From positions 1-33,620 of IMG/VR virus record IMGVR_UViG_3300020152_000257: a stretch of 33,620 nt of DNA; one strand, 5' to 3'. The notes below the pieces were generated by a model. It ran no database searches. It had not been told where the DNA came from and saw nothing but the letters and a program-made list of their open reading frames with translations. Position numbers and translations under genes: made by a program. Shown here in pieces: positions 7,465 to 15,753 of the stretch (the stretch's first letter is position 1; every line of letters starts with the position of its first letter). The stretch comes from a virus.

Positions 7465-8028
7465 CTATATCACCTGCCTTATCTCAAGAAAATCGCCAGT
7501 GTGGACAACACCGGCATAATAAAGATTCATCTCTCCGGAGAGGGAAATTATTATTTCTTCCAGGTGCGAAGACTTACGCTTTACTGATTCAATTACCCTA
7601 ATAAACTGCTGCGCAAGTTCACCTGTCACGGATGTATTGCTGGTAATCACCTTGTATTTACCCCGCACCCCACCATAATCAAACCATTCCTTAAGTTCTC
7701 CGTCCCCGAAGTATATTTTTATTACTTCTTCAACTGCATAGGGGGTGCCTAAACATCGCTTAATAGCCGGTGCAGTTTTTATCAACTTCCGTTTGATTTC
7801 TATAGCTACTGTTGCATCATACCAATCAATCTTCATCTGCCAGGCCAGTTCATCAAGCACTGGCTCTGGAAGCTCATCTATGAGGCTGTATATCAAACAC
7901 AACCTCACTTCGCTTGCTACCTGCCGCAGCTGTGGAGTGAGCGCTGCACATAAGGCCTTTGTTGTAGGATCTTGTTTCATGAATTTTGTCTGCAGCTCCA
8001 GGAGGTCGATATCCTTTAATTCTTTCAT
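7465..8028 (-). CDS. Tail protein I (P2 gpI-like baseplate protein)
   Basis: This 187-residue protein matches the P2 gpI family that joins the baseplate wedge to the tail fibre. Visible hallmarks are VASEVRLCLIYSLIDELPEPVLDELAWQ-type sequence, the WYD motif after it, and the AIKRCLGTPYAVEEVIK segment. Position between gpJ and the fibre is as expected. It starts immediately after the gpJ stop behind GGAGGGTTGAT, which suggests translational coupling. Length is close to P2 gpI (176). Confidence 0.9.
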   Translation of the reverse strand: MKELKDIDLLELQTKFMKQDPTTKALCAALTPQLRQVASEVRLCLIYSLIDELPEPVLDELAWQMKIDWYDATVAIEIKRKLIKTAPAIKRCLGTPYAVEEVIKIYFGDGELKEWFDYGGVRGKYKVITSNTSVTGELAQQFIRVIESVKRKSSHLEEIIISLSGEMNLYYAGVVHTGDFLEIRQVI

Positions 8029-9150
8029 TTATATCAACCCTCCATATACGACATTGATTGTGCCTGCCTTGGCCACATGGCCTTCTGCTACAGCAGTATA
8101 AACAGGGCTTGTAATGTCAACCCTGAAAGCACCGGCCACTAGCATAAGGTTTTTCAGGGTATCAGGATTAACTGCCCTTTTGAGTTTTGCATGCTGCCAG
8201 GCTATATACTGGTCTATTGAGCCTCCATCATCTTCTATAAGACTGCGTATCACAGCTTCTTCTGCGTTACGCTCCGCTGAGATATAATAAGTGAGATTAA
8301 TATTATAAGTATCCACTGTAGCAGCTGCAGCTGTCACAAGGTCTGACATCGGCCTTCTATTCTTAGGAGTAACTGCAGCAAGTACAGTATCAAGAACACT
8401 CTGGGCAGGCAGCTCTCCATCCTTCATTAGAACAACAACAACTATTTCCAGAGGAGCCGGTGAGAGTATTCCTACATCAGCAATATTAATATCAGCAGTC
8501 TTAGCCCAATATATATATCCGCCTTCAGGTCCGGCTGTCGAATAGCTGTCTGATGAAAGCCTTATTCTTTCACGATATCCACTCCAAACATTAACTCCGT
8601 CATCATCAGGCTCTATATCAGCACCACCTGCGCTTTCATCTATATTTGTTACTGATATTACATAAGGTGTTGAATCAATAATTTTATTGATTTGTCCTGG
8701 CACAAACCCATTATACTGGGGACCTGTTTTCACTGCTTCAGCTATAACAGTCCCTTCAATCTGACCTGCAGGTACGACGCAATCTACTTTATTTGCGAAG
8801 AATAACACTCCATCAGGTGAACCTCTCTTGCCGGCTGCTATCGTAACAGGTGCAATCTGAGCTGCAGAGAGTGTCCATTTAAGAGTAACTATTGCATTCT
8901 GAGCTTTTAACCTCGGTGTATTATACCCTAGGGCGTCAAGATTTTCTCCACGGGCATATCTCAAAAGGTTCTGTTTCCCGGTCTCATTGATATCATTCTT
9001 TAGTCCTACAATAACCGGAGTATGCTGCAATAAAAAAATCCTGCGTTCATCGCCAGGATATAAGGTTTCTCCTAATGCCACTTCAAATTGGCTTATCATA
9101 TCATTCTGTATGGCCAGAGCATCAACTTCAACAAATTTAATATCGCTCAT
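8029..9150 (-). CDS. Baseplate protein J (P2 gpJ/Mu gp47-like)
   Basis: This 373-residue protein forms the outer baseplate wedge of contractile tails. The N-terminal part has the family's opening helices and LLRYARGENLDALG, where the conserved 'A.G..LD..g' motif sits. The middle SGYRERIRLSSDSYSTAGPEG segment and the following IYWAKTAD are the strongest gpJ signature. The C-terminal third is the usual alpha/beta region. It overlaps the W gene by 4 bases and abuts gpI, so the W-J-I order of P2 is kept. Confidence 0.93.
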   Translation of the reverse strand: MSDIKFVEVDALAIQNDMISQFEVALGETLYPGDERRIFLLQHTPVIVGLKNDINETGKQNLLRYARGENLDALGYNTPRLKAQNAIVTLKWTLSAAQIAPVTIAAGKRGSPDGVLFFANKVDCVVPAGQIEGTVIAEAVKTGPQYNGFVPGQINKIIDSTPYVISVTNIDESAGGADIEPDDDGVNVWSGYRERIRLSSDSYSTAGPEGGYIYWAKTADINIADVGILSPAPLEIVVVVLMKDGELPAQSVLDTVLAAVTPKNRRPMSDLVTAAAATVDTYNINLTYYISAERNAEEAVIRSLIEDDGGSIDQYIAWQHAKLKRAVNPDTLKNLMLVAGAFRVDITSPVYTAVAEGHVAKAGTINVVYGGLI

Positions 9151-9452
9151 ATATCTACCACCACCCGCATTTTCATACTTCCAGACTTTGTTACCCCCAG
9201 GTACTCAACGTTCTCAACTGTTGCCCTTGGCTCTCTGAGTGCAATTACCTCTCTAATACTATTTGCTGCAACTGCTGCTGCTTGTGGAGCTGGCAGGTCA
9301 TAAAAATCCCTTTGTATGCCAACGGTTCGGGCATAAGCTACTTCATAAGCAGATGTATTAATGAGATTCACTACATTCTGCAGGATTCTTTCATTCCCTT
9401 TAGCACCCCATGTTATTCCTGCAGGCTCGTCAGTATTTATGAAATACTGCAT
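9147..9452 (-). CDS. Baseplate protein W (gp25-like)
   Basis: This 101-residue protein is a gpW/T4 gp25-type baseplate wedge component. GAKGNERILQNVVNLINTSA and VAYARTVGI match the family pattern of an early 'Q.i..il.T..GER'-like segment, and SIREVIALREPRATVENVEY matches the C-terminal half. Such proteins initiate sheath polymerisation. It is preceded by GGGGTGAT and overlaps gpJ by 4 bases. Confidence 0.85.
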   Translation of the reverse strand: MQYFINTDEPAGITWGAKGNERILQNVVNLINTSAYEVAYARTVGIQRDFYDLPAPQAAAVAANSIREVIALREPRATVENVEYLGVTKSGSMKMRVVVDI

Positions 9453-9465
9453 GCTATCACCCCAA

Positions 9466-10008
9466 TTATGCTAATGCCAGCCCGCCGGCCTTGGCTCTGG
9501 CTACATTGGTATTTGTTATAATTTTGGTTCCATCAGGCCCGAACAAAGCCTGAGATACATCCGCGCTTACACCACCCGCACCGCTGCCGGTACCGGTGCT
9601 TTTTGCGCTGCCGGCTCTTACATACTCTTCAAGCTTAATAGATAGTATGACCTTTACGATCTTTCCGTCTGCACCTATCTGTTTATATGCTATTTCTATG
9701 CTTTTCAGCATAAGTGGAAACTCAGATATATTCTTTCCACCAATATTCATGTGGTATACTGCTCCGGATTTGCATATGTCCCTCCACTTCTTTATCTCCG
9801 CTTCAACATCAATCCCTAGCGTCTGATCCAGCGTTACATCATAGGATATCTGATCGAGTCCAGGACCCTTTTTATAAGTGGATGGCTTTTTCCCTATAAC
9901 TTCCTGCGTCTCTGTGTTATATGAAGCAGATAGGGATAGATTATCAAAGGTACTTACCTTTTGGCTGGATACTGAAAACACGAGACTTCCATAAGCTCCG
10001 ATTATCAT
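9466..10008 (-). CDS. Tail protein U (P2 gpU-like)
   Basis: This 180-residue protein begins IIGAYGSLVFSVSSQKVSTF, the opening of gpU-type proteins ('lG.fvF.v....p.'). Its middle GPGLDQISYDVTLDQTLG and SGAVYHMNIGGK region also fits. GpU takes part in completing the tail and baseplate hub. The C-terminal 45 residues are Gly/Ala/Ser/Thr-rich and low in complexity (SAKSTGTGSGAGG), unlike P2 gpU, and are probably a flexible tail. In P2 the gene lies between T and D; here it lies after V, an order common in Firmicutes myoprophages. Confidence 0.85.
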   Translation of the reverse strand: MIIGAYGSLVFSVSSQKVSTFDNLSLSASYNTETQEVIGKKPSTYKKGPGLDQISYDVTLDQTLGIDVEAEIKKWRDICKSGAVYHMNIGGKNISEFPLMLKSIEIAYKQIGADGKIVKVILSIKLEEYVRAGSAKSTGTGSGAGGVSADVSQALFGPDGTKIITNTNVARAKAGGLALA

Positions 10009-10295
10009 GCATCAACCCTCCCTATTACAGCACCATCTTTCATATTGCCAGACCAGAACATGACCAGGACTACATCCCCGATATTCAGCTTCTGTGTCAA
10101 GGTACCGGACATTTTCCCTGTTATCGTTGTAGGCTCCCCTGAGGATCCAATCAAAACATCTGTAATCCCAACATCAACCTGGTCCAATACAAACTTCATA
10201 ACCGGCAGCTCAGTTGTACGTACATTATCCATATCCGGAAACCATACTGTCACTTTATCGCCTGCAATACTGTCAACCTTGCCTTTTTTATTCAT
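10005..10295 (-). CDS. Short gpV-like OB-fold baseplate protein
   Basis: This 96-residue protein is all beta and has the pattern of the gpV/gp5 N-terminal OB domain (KVDSIAGDKVTVWFPDMDN, then ITGKMSGTLTQKLNIGDVVLV and KDGAVIGRV). P2 gpV is about 211 residues because its OB domain is followed by a trimeric beta-helix spike; here that spike part is missing altogether. It probably plugs the end of the tail tube, and another protein may provide the tip. It overlaps gpU by 4 bases and directly follows gpD. Confidence 0.8.
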   Translation of the reverse strand: MNKKGKVDSIAGDKVTVWFPDMDNVRTTELPVMKFVLDQVDVGITDVLIGSSGEPTTITGKMSGTLTQKLNIGDVVLVMFWSGNMKDGAVIGRVDA

Positions 10296-11221
10296 TAATA
10301 ATCACCTTCAATCCCTTTACGGCACCAGCAGTATGTATATCCGTTAAGCAGGCTGTGGTCCACACGGGTTAAGTACCATTTGCCATCTGCAGCTCCCAGA
10401 TCCTCTATGTTAATATTAACTGCAGCTGCTATGGTAGTATCCAGCTGCACAGTAAAAAATCCCTGGCTTTCATTTTTATTGGCTTGCCTGAGGGCGGCCT
10501 TCAGGAACCTTTCAGCCTCGCCTATACTTGCTGCATGCTCAGTTACTCTCAAAGTTCCACCATACATTTCAGGGACGTTATGTGTGTACTCCAGCAGGTT
10601 ATTTCCAGAATCGTAATACTTGATTATGCCCTGTGCTTTTAGATCAATTGCAATGGATTTAAAAATGCTCCTACCTACCATCTGGCTTTTGGATATAGTT
10701 TTTACAGAGGTTTTACACTCAAAAGCCTTTTCTCCAAAAACAACAGCCTTGCCATTATTGCATTTGAGACAGTAGCCCTCCCGCTCACATAGGCATTTTA
10801 AGAATAAGAGGTTTCCTGATCCCTTCTGCTCAACCCTATCATATGTATGGTCTGCAATATCATAAGTCTCCAGGGACAATCCGCATGCAGCAGCAACCTC
10901 CCGTGCTATCTCCATAAAAGTTGCTTCATTCCAAGCTCTGAAGGCTTCCGATTTACCTTTCTCAGGAGAAGAAATTGCCATAGCCTTATATGTTTGACCC
11001 TCTATTATCCATCCATCAAAGTACATCAAGCCTGTTGAGTATCCATCAACAGATACTTCAATTTCATCTCCCTTCTGAGGCTGCCACTTTGCCCAGGCCT
11101 GCTCCGGATCCGGAAATATGATGTCTATGCTGTCAGCCAGGCCCCCGGCCTGATCATGCATGATAATATCCTGGATATCAACCTTGGGCTCGATGTTTTC
11201 CCCATTCCACAGCAGCTTCAT
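10295..11221 (-). CDS. Late control/tail hub protein D (P2 gpD-like)
   Basis: This 308-residue protein is the baseplate hub of the gpD/gp27/VgrG-N family. Typical features include the start LLWNGENIEPKVD, DSIDIIFPDPEQAWAKWQPQKGDEIEVS, and WNEATFMEIAREVAAACGLS followed by SGNLLFLKCLCEREGYCLK. The ATG at 11221 is preferred because GGTGAGG lies six bases upstream; eight extra residues would be added from an ATG at 11245 within gpX. It follows gpX with a 13-base overlap of reading frames at most, so translation is probably coupled. Confidence 0.9.
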   Translation of the reverse strand: MKLLWNGENIEPKVDIQDIIMHDQAGGLADSIDIIFPDPEQAWAKWQPQKGDEIEVSVDGYSTGLMYFDGWIIEGQTYKAMAISSPEKGKSEAFRAWNEATFMEIAREVAAACGLSLETYDIADHTYDRVEQKGSGNLLFLKCLCEREGYCLKCNNGKAVVFGEKAFECKTSVKTISKSQMVGRSIFKSIAIDLKAQGIIKYYDSGNNLLEYTHNVPEMYGGTLRVTEHAASIGEAERFLKAALRQANKNESQGFFTVQLDTTIAAAVNINIEDLGAADGKWYLTRVDHSLLNGYTYCWCRKGIEGDY

Positions 11222-11232
11222 GAAGTCCTCAC

Positions 11233-11445
11233 CTACCTCTTCCATGGAGGCAATGTGGATGCGGCCGGCTGCTCAATAACCGGGATCTTAATACTGACGC
11301 CTGATGAAAAAATGATAGTTCCAACGTGATCAGGGTTTGACTTCATTATCTCGGTTGAATAATGTTCATCGCCGTAGAAAGCCAACGAAATGATATCAAA
11401 TGTATCACCTTCAGCAGTCTCATACTGATAATAACTACTAGCCAA
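11233..11445 (-). CDS. Tail protein X (P2 gpX-like, LysM-type)
   Basis: This 70-residue protein has the gpX/LysM pattern: YETAEGDTFDIISLAFYGDE, then YSTEIMKSNPDH, and a hydrophobic I-I-F strand followed by PVIEQP. P2 gpX is 67 residues. It bridges the tape-measure end and the baseplate hub. The start is TTG at 11445 with AAGGAGG about ten bases upstream, inside the last codons of the tape measure gene, which it overlaps by 8 bases. Confidence 0.88.
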   Translation of the reverse strand: MASSYYQYETAEGDTFDIISLAFYGDEHYSTEIMKSNPDHVGTIIFSSGVSIKIPVIEQPAASTLPPWKR

Positions 11446-13285
11446 AGCTCAGCCGCCTCCTTCCTCCGAAGAATTCATCCACCATATTTTCAAACTGCGG
11501 ATATGCCGCTTCCATGCCTTGCTTTACTTGTTCTTTTACATCTCCGTTTCCGTCAAAATAAATGTGATTTACCGGTGCATAGGTTATGTTAGGACCGCTT
11601 CCGCCCAATACATGCTTTACAGGTCTATTCCCTATACTTGGCTGCTCGGTAAATCCGCCATCTGCAAATGCCCTTACCTGCGGGAATATGTTAAGTCCAA
11701 GCATCTCCGCTGTTTTAGCCAGAAGCCAGATGCTTCTCCTGTTACCTGGTTTTATGGGAATTGCCGCTTCCATCCCGGCCTCCCCGAATATGGCCGCGCG
11801 GTCAGAGAATCCACCCGACGCATACCCCTTAACCCTTGGATTAGTTGAAATATGGGAATATGACGATCTCGGATTGTCATATTGTGTCTGGCTTCCCCTG
11901 GGCTCTGGAGCTTCTATTTTGCCGCCAAATACCGCCTTGACCTTGTTCCATGAGTCTATAAAGAAGCTGGTGATCTTATCCCAGTTCTTATATAGTGCAT
12001 ATATAGCAATTCCCAGTGCTGTAACAGCTGCAATAATGACCCCTATGGGATTTGCAACCCAGGCTGCATTAAGGGCCCATTGTGCAAGTGTAGCCAGTGA
12101 TAAACCTGCCCTCATCCACTCCAGGGCAAAGGTGGCAGCTCCCCATGCTTTAGTCAAGGCATTAATAATCAAGGATGCTTCTGATGCTGCAAACAATCCC
12201 CATGTCGCAACCTTTGCCCCTATCATTGCACTTGTTATTCCCCAAAGTACAGGCTCGATCAATGGCCAGTTATCAATTGCCAGGTCTGTGAACCATCTTG
12301 CAGCTGTATATATATCATTTAAACCATCTTTAAACCGTGGCCATCCGGTAGTAATTGCCCAGTTGAGAGCCGGCTTTATATATGTATTGAATACATCTGC
12401 CACTTCTCCTCCAAAGTCTGAAAATGATTGTCCCAGCTTATCGACATCAAGGTTAGTCATAAATCTATTCGCCCAGGTTACAGCTTTGTTTGCTGTCGGC
12501 AAAAATTTGCCGGCAACAGTAGATATGATTTTATTGAAATTGTTCTGCACCAGTCTCAGCTGATTTGCAAATTCACCCTGCGTCCTCTTAAAATCGCCCT
12601 GGGCATCCTTACTGACCTGCATCAAATAAGCATATCTTATGGCAACCTGATTTGCTTGCCCCATCTTATCCCATGCTGTCTTTATTCCTTTTGATAATGC
12701 AAAGGCTTCAAGGTTTGCAACCGACATATTAATACCAAGGTCACGAAGAGGCTTTATTTCTCCTGCCATTCCAGCCTGAATCTTTTCAAACATGTCACTT
12801 TGAGCAATATTATAAAAACTTGAAAAGTCTCCTGTCAGTCCGGTTAAGTTTTTACTCATCTCGAGAATCATGTCACTGCCTAAACCACTGCTTTTAAACA
12901 TAGCCCCCAGCGTGCCTGTGTACCTTTTGGCCTGTAATTCAGCAATACCAAAATCATTACTTGTTGTTTTACTCCATGCATCTATAACTCTGGCAGATCC
13001 ACCAAATGTAACATCAACAACGTTCTGCACTTCCTTAAGGTCAGATGCAAGCATGAGCCCCTTCTGGCCGACATAAGCAAAGCCGGCACCCATAAGAAGT
13101 GAGTCTAAGCCAATGAACCTGGATGCAGTGCTGAAAACATTTCTCATTGTACCTGTCGCCCGGGAGAATATGCCGGCAGTCTTGTTGACCTGCAGCATCC
13201 TCTTGTTGGCCATTGCAAAGGCATTGTTCAAGGATGGAAGCACTTTACCGCCCAGTAAGATATTAGTCTGCATATTCTTAGCCAT
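11438..13285 (-). CDS. Tail tape measure protein
   Basis: This ~615-residue protein fixes tail length and reaches the host membrane during injection. Signs are a helical N-terminal half with TMP-type sequence (SNDFGIAELQAKRYTGTLGA, KNLTGLTGDFSSFYN), hydrophobic spans including NPIGVIIAAVTALGIAIYAL, and the common C-terminal motif GEAGMEAAIPI. I favour the ATG at 13285, preceded by GGCAGGCGAT, over an ATG at 13309 that lacks a ribosome binding site. At about 1.5 angstrom per residue the tail would be roughly 90 nm. It overlaps the end of the E' frame, as in P2. Confidence 0.93.
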   Translation of the reverse strand: MAKNMQTNILLGGKVLPSLNNAFAMANKRMLQVNKTAGIFSRATGTMRNVFSTASRFIGLDSLLMGAGFAYVGQKGLMLASDLKEVQNVVDVTFGGSARVIDAWSKTTSNDFGIAELQAKRYTGTLGAMFKSSGLGSDMILEMSKNLTGLTGDFSSFYNIAQSDMFEKIQAGMAGEIKPLRDLGINMSVANLEAFALSKGIKTAWDKMGQANQVAIRYAYLMQVSKDAQGDFKRTQGEFANQLRLVQNNFNKIISTVAGKFLPTANKAVTWANRFMTNLDVDKLGQSFSDFGGEVADVFNTYIKPALNWAITTGWPRFKDGLNDIYTAARWFTDLAIDNWPLIEPVLWGITSAMIGAKVATWGLFAASEASLIINALTKAWGAATFALEWMRAGLSLATLAQWALNAAWVANPIGVIIAAVTALGIAIYALYKNWDKITSFFIDSWNKVKAVFGGKIEAPEPRGSQTQYDNPRSSYSHISTNPRVKGYASGGFSDRAAIFGEAGMEAAIPIKPGNRRSIWLLAKTAEMLGLNIFPQVRAFADGGFTEQPSIGNRPVKHVLGGSGPNITYAPVNHIYFDGNGDVKEQVKQGMEAAYPQFENMVDEFFGGRRRLSFG

Positions 13286-13726
13286 TTTTATCGCCTGCCT
13301 TAGCACCATATAATTCGACTAGGTAGTCATACAAATCAATAAGCTCAACCAGTGGAATCTTATCGCATTCCAAATAACTGGTTGAGCTTACCGCTGTAAT
13401 GTATCCTTTTATTCCTCGGAGGTCGTCGACTCTGGGGAATCCTCCGAGTCGCTGTTGAAAAAAACGACCGATGCTTCTGCCCATCTCAATTTGTCTTTTG
13501 GATGCAGCCTATAAGCATCTTCCATTGCAATCCCTGCTGCCATTCCACAGAAAAGGCAGTGCAACTCAACATCTCCAGCAGGATTCATGACCGGATATTG
13601 CCTTTGTGCCAGAAATGTCTGTGCCCTGGCAATTGCGTTTGACGGAAGGCTGTCGAAATCAGGAGTGATTTCCTTAACTTCCTTCTCATCTATCGTAATC
13701 GGCTTGTAAAGCTTTATTTTATCCAT
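13278..13726 (-). CDS. E-E' frameshift fusion (tail assembly chaperone, long form)
   Basis: A -1 ribosomal frameshift joins the first 90 codons of E to a second frame ending at 13278, giving about 149 residues. The junction reads VVFF, then QQRLGGFPRV. The second frame has no credible start of its own and carries YLECDKIPLVELIDLYDYLV, which resembles small gpE'-type sequences. In P2, lambda (G/GT) and many other phages this fusion binds the tape measure while the short form coats it. The site, gene order (tube, E, E', tape measure) and overlap all match. The frameshift itself is inferred from sequence. Confidence 0.85.
13409..13726 (-). CDS. Tail assembly chaperone E (short form)
   Basis: This 105-residue protein lies between the tail tube and tape measure, the position of P2 gpE. 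It contains IKLYKPITIDEKEVKEI at the N-terminus, the typical opening of gpE proteins ('l..pi......i..l.l'), followed by a Cys pair (LHCLFCGMAAG) and an acidic Ser-rich tail after VVFFNSDSEDSPE. The tail is what is read when ribosomes do not shift frame. The start follows TGGAGGTTTTTTC. This would be the abundant form, with the fusion made by a minority of ribosomes. Confidence 0.88.
   Translation of the reverse strand: MDKIKLYKPITIDEKEVKEITPDFDSLPSNAIARAQTFLAQRQYPVMNPAGDVELHCLFCGMAAGIAMEDAYRLHPKDKLRWAEASVVFFNSDSEDSPESTTSEE
13457..13463 (-). promoter_or_regulatory. Programmed -1 frameshift slippery heptamer
   Basis: On the minus strand the zero frame reads GTT TTT TTC, so T-TTT-TTC forms a perfect X-XXY-YYZ heptamer. 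After slipping, both Phe codons re-pair as TTT TTT and translation continues CAA CAG in the -1 frame. The frame ends at 13409 without slipping and at 13278 after it. P2 uses the closely related T-TTT-TTG. A downstream stimulator may exist: TCGGAGGATTCCCC and GGTCGTCGAC-like sequences could pair, but I did not fold it. Confidence 0.85.
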
Positions 13727-13741
13727 GAAAAAACCTCCATT

Positions 13742-14266
13742 TTAGAGTGCTGACTTGACATTCTTGCCGTAGTCAACCCCGTTGACACGGTAAATGTAGT
13801 TCAGTTTGTCAATCTCGACTACTTCTTTGCCGTTTACGGTCTTCTTGTAGTATAATACTTCATAGTCATTGCTTCCATCCGATGCTGCATTCACTTCAAC
13901 CTTACCAGGATCATACTTTTTGGAAACTCCTATGATTACTACTTTGTGTGAGTCGATACCAATGTTTACTCCACTGGTATCGAATTTGTCGGTAACCCAA
14001 CGTACTTCAAACCGCTTCTTTCCCGGTGCTGACAGATAAGCAGATTTTACCTCATCTACCCTCATATTGAAAGTAAACTGAGCTGATCCCACACCAAGAT
14101 ATGAAGGCCAATCTATCTCTCCCATGATTCCTGAGCCTTTTATCGTGTCTGAGATCATTTCGAAGGAGGGAAGCTGCAAGCTTGTTGTATCGTCAAGGTA
14201 TGTAAGTTTACCGTTTATTTCGCCGTAAACGCTATAATCTACTGTCTTATTGCCTATCTTGCTCAT
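13742..14266 (-). CDS. Major tail tube protein (P2 FII-like)
   Basis: This 174-residue protein forms the inner tube of the contractile tail. It matches P2-type tube proteins in NKTVDYSVYGEINGKLTYLDD, EIDWPSYLGVGSAQFTFNMR and the beta-rich C-terminus ending VNGVDYGKNVKSAL. P2 FII has 172 residues. It directly follows the sheath gene with AAGGAGGTATGGGAC before the ATG, as in P2 (FI then FII). Together these two proteins show that the tail is contractile. Confidence 0.9.
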   Translation of the reverse strand: MSKIGNKTVDYSVYGEINGKLTYLDDTTSLQLPSFEMISDTIKGSGIMGEIDWPSYLGVGSAQFTFNMRVDEVKSAYLSAPGKKRFEVRWVTDKFDTSGVNIGIDSHKVVIIGVSKKYDPGKVEVNAASDGSNDYEVLYYKKTVNGKEVVEIDKLNYIYRVNGVDYGKNVKSAL

Positions 14267-14279
14267 GTCCCATACCTCC

Positions 14280-15746
14280 TTAAGCTTCCGTCAGAGCTGC
14301 AAGCCCTGCCGGATCATACTGGATTTCAAAAGTTATGCTCTTTCCAGGAGGTACACTGGTATAGTTGACATCAAACACAAAATTGCCGGCTGCCAGTTGA
14401 TCAGCAGGGTTGCTCTGTGTATTAAAACTGATACTCCCGTACAGCAAAGCCCTATCAGCAATGAGGGAATTCAGCCAGAGCTGTGCACTATCCAGTATCT
14501 GGTCAATCTGCCTCCTGTTGAAGGGCTGATCGACATTTACCAGGTAGTTTTCCTGGAAGGTATTCTTCAGATACCCCTGCATCCTTACCGTGCAGTCAAA
14601 CAGATCCTCAGGCTTTATACCGGATTCAGCCGCATAGGTGTAGTTGGCCATATGCGGGCCCCATAGCCTCCAGAGCCCTCCCAGGAAAGCCATGGTCGTT
14701 ATACCTACGCTGTTCAGGTCATTCGCCTGTACTTCATCGAATTTTATCTCGGTACCATCAGCCAATGCTGCACCCGTAGCAAGTATCTGCCGGTTCGAGG
14801 GTGAAGCGTAAGGAATATTGTCATGTTCGTAATCCGTCTGCATCATCATTACCACGGCCAGAGTTGATATGTGGTACAGCTTCGCTCCATATTTAGCCAT
14901 AGGCCAGAATATCTTTGAAAGCTTGGATATATATCCATTGGTGTCCTTCCATGTTTTTGCTTCTGCGATAGTCTGTGCCTCTACCGAGCTTAAATCAATA
15001 TCTGCGACGCAGATCGCATCCCAATGGCTATTTATTGCCTGACACTTTGAGACAAGGCCGGTATACACCACAGGATCCTGGCTCCATCCGGGAGCTGCAA
15101 GGATGGTCGGTATCAATCCGGTATCCTGATATACAAAGTCCGCAACCTGCAGGCCTGTCCTATTACCATCTGCATCGACAGTACCGACAACATCAGTCCC
15201 TACAATCTTGGTGATATCCAGTTCATCAAATGTAACAGTTACAGGGCTGGCCATACCTAGCTCCGATATGTCTGTCACCTTCACTTTGTTTTTTCCGTCA
15301 ATTACTACGTATTCGACTTCGTAATCGGTGCCCAATACTTTGTCTGCTATAGCCACAGATTCAAGCAGCACCTTCTCATTGTCGATATATCCTATTTGGT
15401 TGACAAGGGCGACATCGGCTGTACCCTCTTTTGTATCCGTGGCTGGATCAAATATGTTTATCAGCACAATAGGGCCCATGTTGCCAAGGGGATTGTTGAA
15501 ATGCGCATCTATTGCCTCACAGAGCGTAAAAGTAGCCCAGTCATCGGAATATCCAACTGCCAGCTTTGCTTCAGCCAGCGAATTTACCAGCAGTACCTTA
15601 TTGAAGGCTGCTTCCGGATCCGCCAGGACATTTACCGGTGCTGTACCTACATACACCGGCAAAGCACCGACGCCGCTGGGCGGGAATGCCGGCTGTGAAG
15701 GAATCAGATTTGCGCTTACTCCATGTTTATATGGCACTATGTTCAC
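14280..15746 (-). CDS. Contractile tail sheath protein (P2 FI-like)
   Basis: This 488-residue sheath protein shows the standard landmarks: an opening HGV (YKHGVSANLIPSQPAFPPSG), the LPVYVGTAP strand, and a C-terminal domain with MAFLGGLWRLWGPHMANYTY, VRMQGYLKNTFQENYL and the final VPPGKSITFEIQYD. P2 FI has 396 residues; the ~90-residue excess fits an inserted beta domain around residues 120-200 (IGYIDNEKVLLESVAIADKV), common in Firmicutes sheaths. Start is ambiguous: GTG at 15746 has GAGAGG only three bases away, while a GTG three codons later has better spacing. Confidence 0.93.
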   Translation of the reverse strand: MNIVPYKHGVSANLIPSQPAFPPSGVGALPVYVGTAPVNVLADPEAAFNKVLLVNSLAEAKLAVGYSDDWATFTLCEAIDAHFNNPLGNMGPIVLINIFDPATDTKEGTADVALVNQIGYIDNEKVLLESVAIADKVLGTDYEVEYVVIDGKNKVKVTDISELGMASPVTVTFDELDITKIVGTDVVGTVDADGNRTGLQVADFVYQDTGLIPTILAAPGWSQDPVVYTGLVSKCQAINSHWDAICVADIDLSSVEAQTIAEAKTWKDTNGYISKLSKIFWPMAKYGAKLYHISTLAVVMMMQTDYEHDNIPYASPSNRQILATGAALADGTEIKFDEVQANDLNSVGITTMAFLGGLWRLWGPHMANYTYAAESGIKPEDLFDCTVRMQGYLKNTFQENYLVNVDQPFNRRQIDQILDSAQLWLNSLIADRALLYGSISFNTQSNPADQLAAGNFVFDVNYTSVPPGKSITFEIQYDPAGLAALTEA

Positions 15747-15753
15747 TCTCCTC

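Noticed and set aside
360-10008. A shared KKGPGL string in the Dam at 360-1220 and the gpU-like protein
   Set aside because: A six-residue match between unrelated proteins, in different structural contexts, is best explained by chance.
11586-12563. A 325-codon open frame on the plus strand
   Set aside because: It lies antisense within the tape measure gene, has no ribosome binding site, and its Ala/Pro/Leu composition is what the opposite strand of a tape measure would give.
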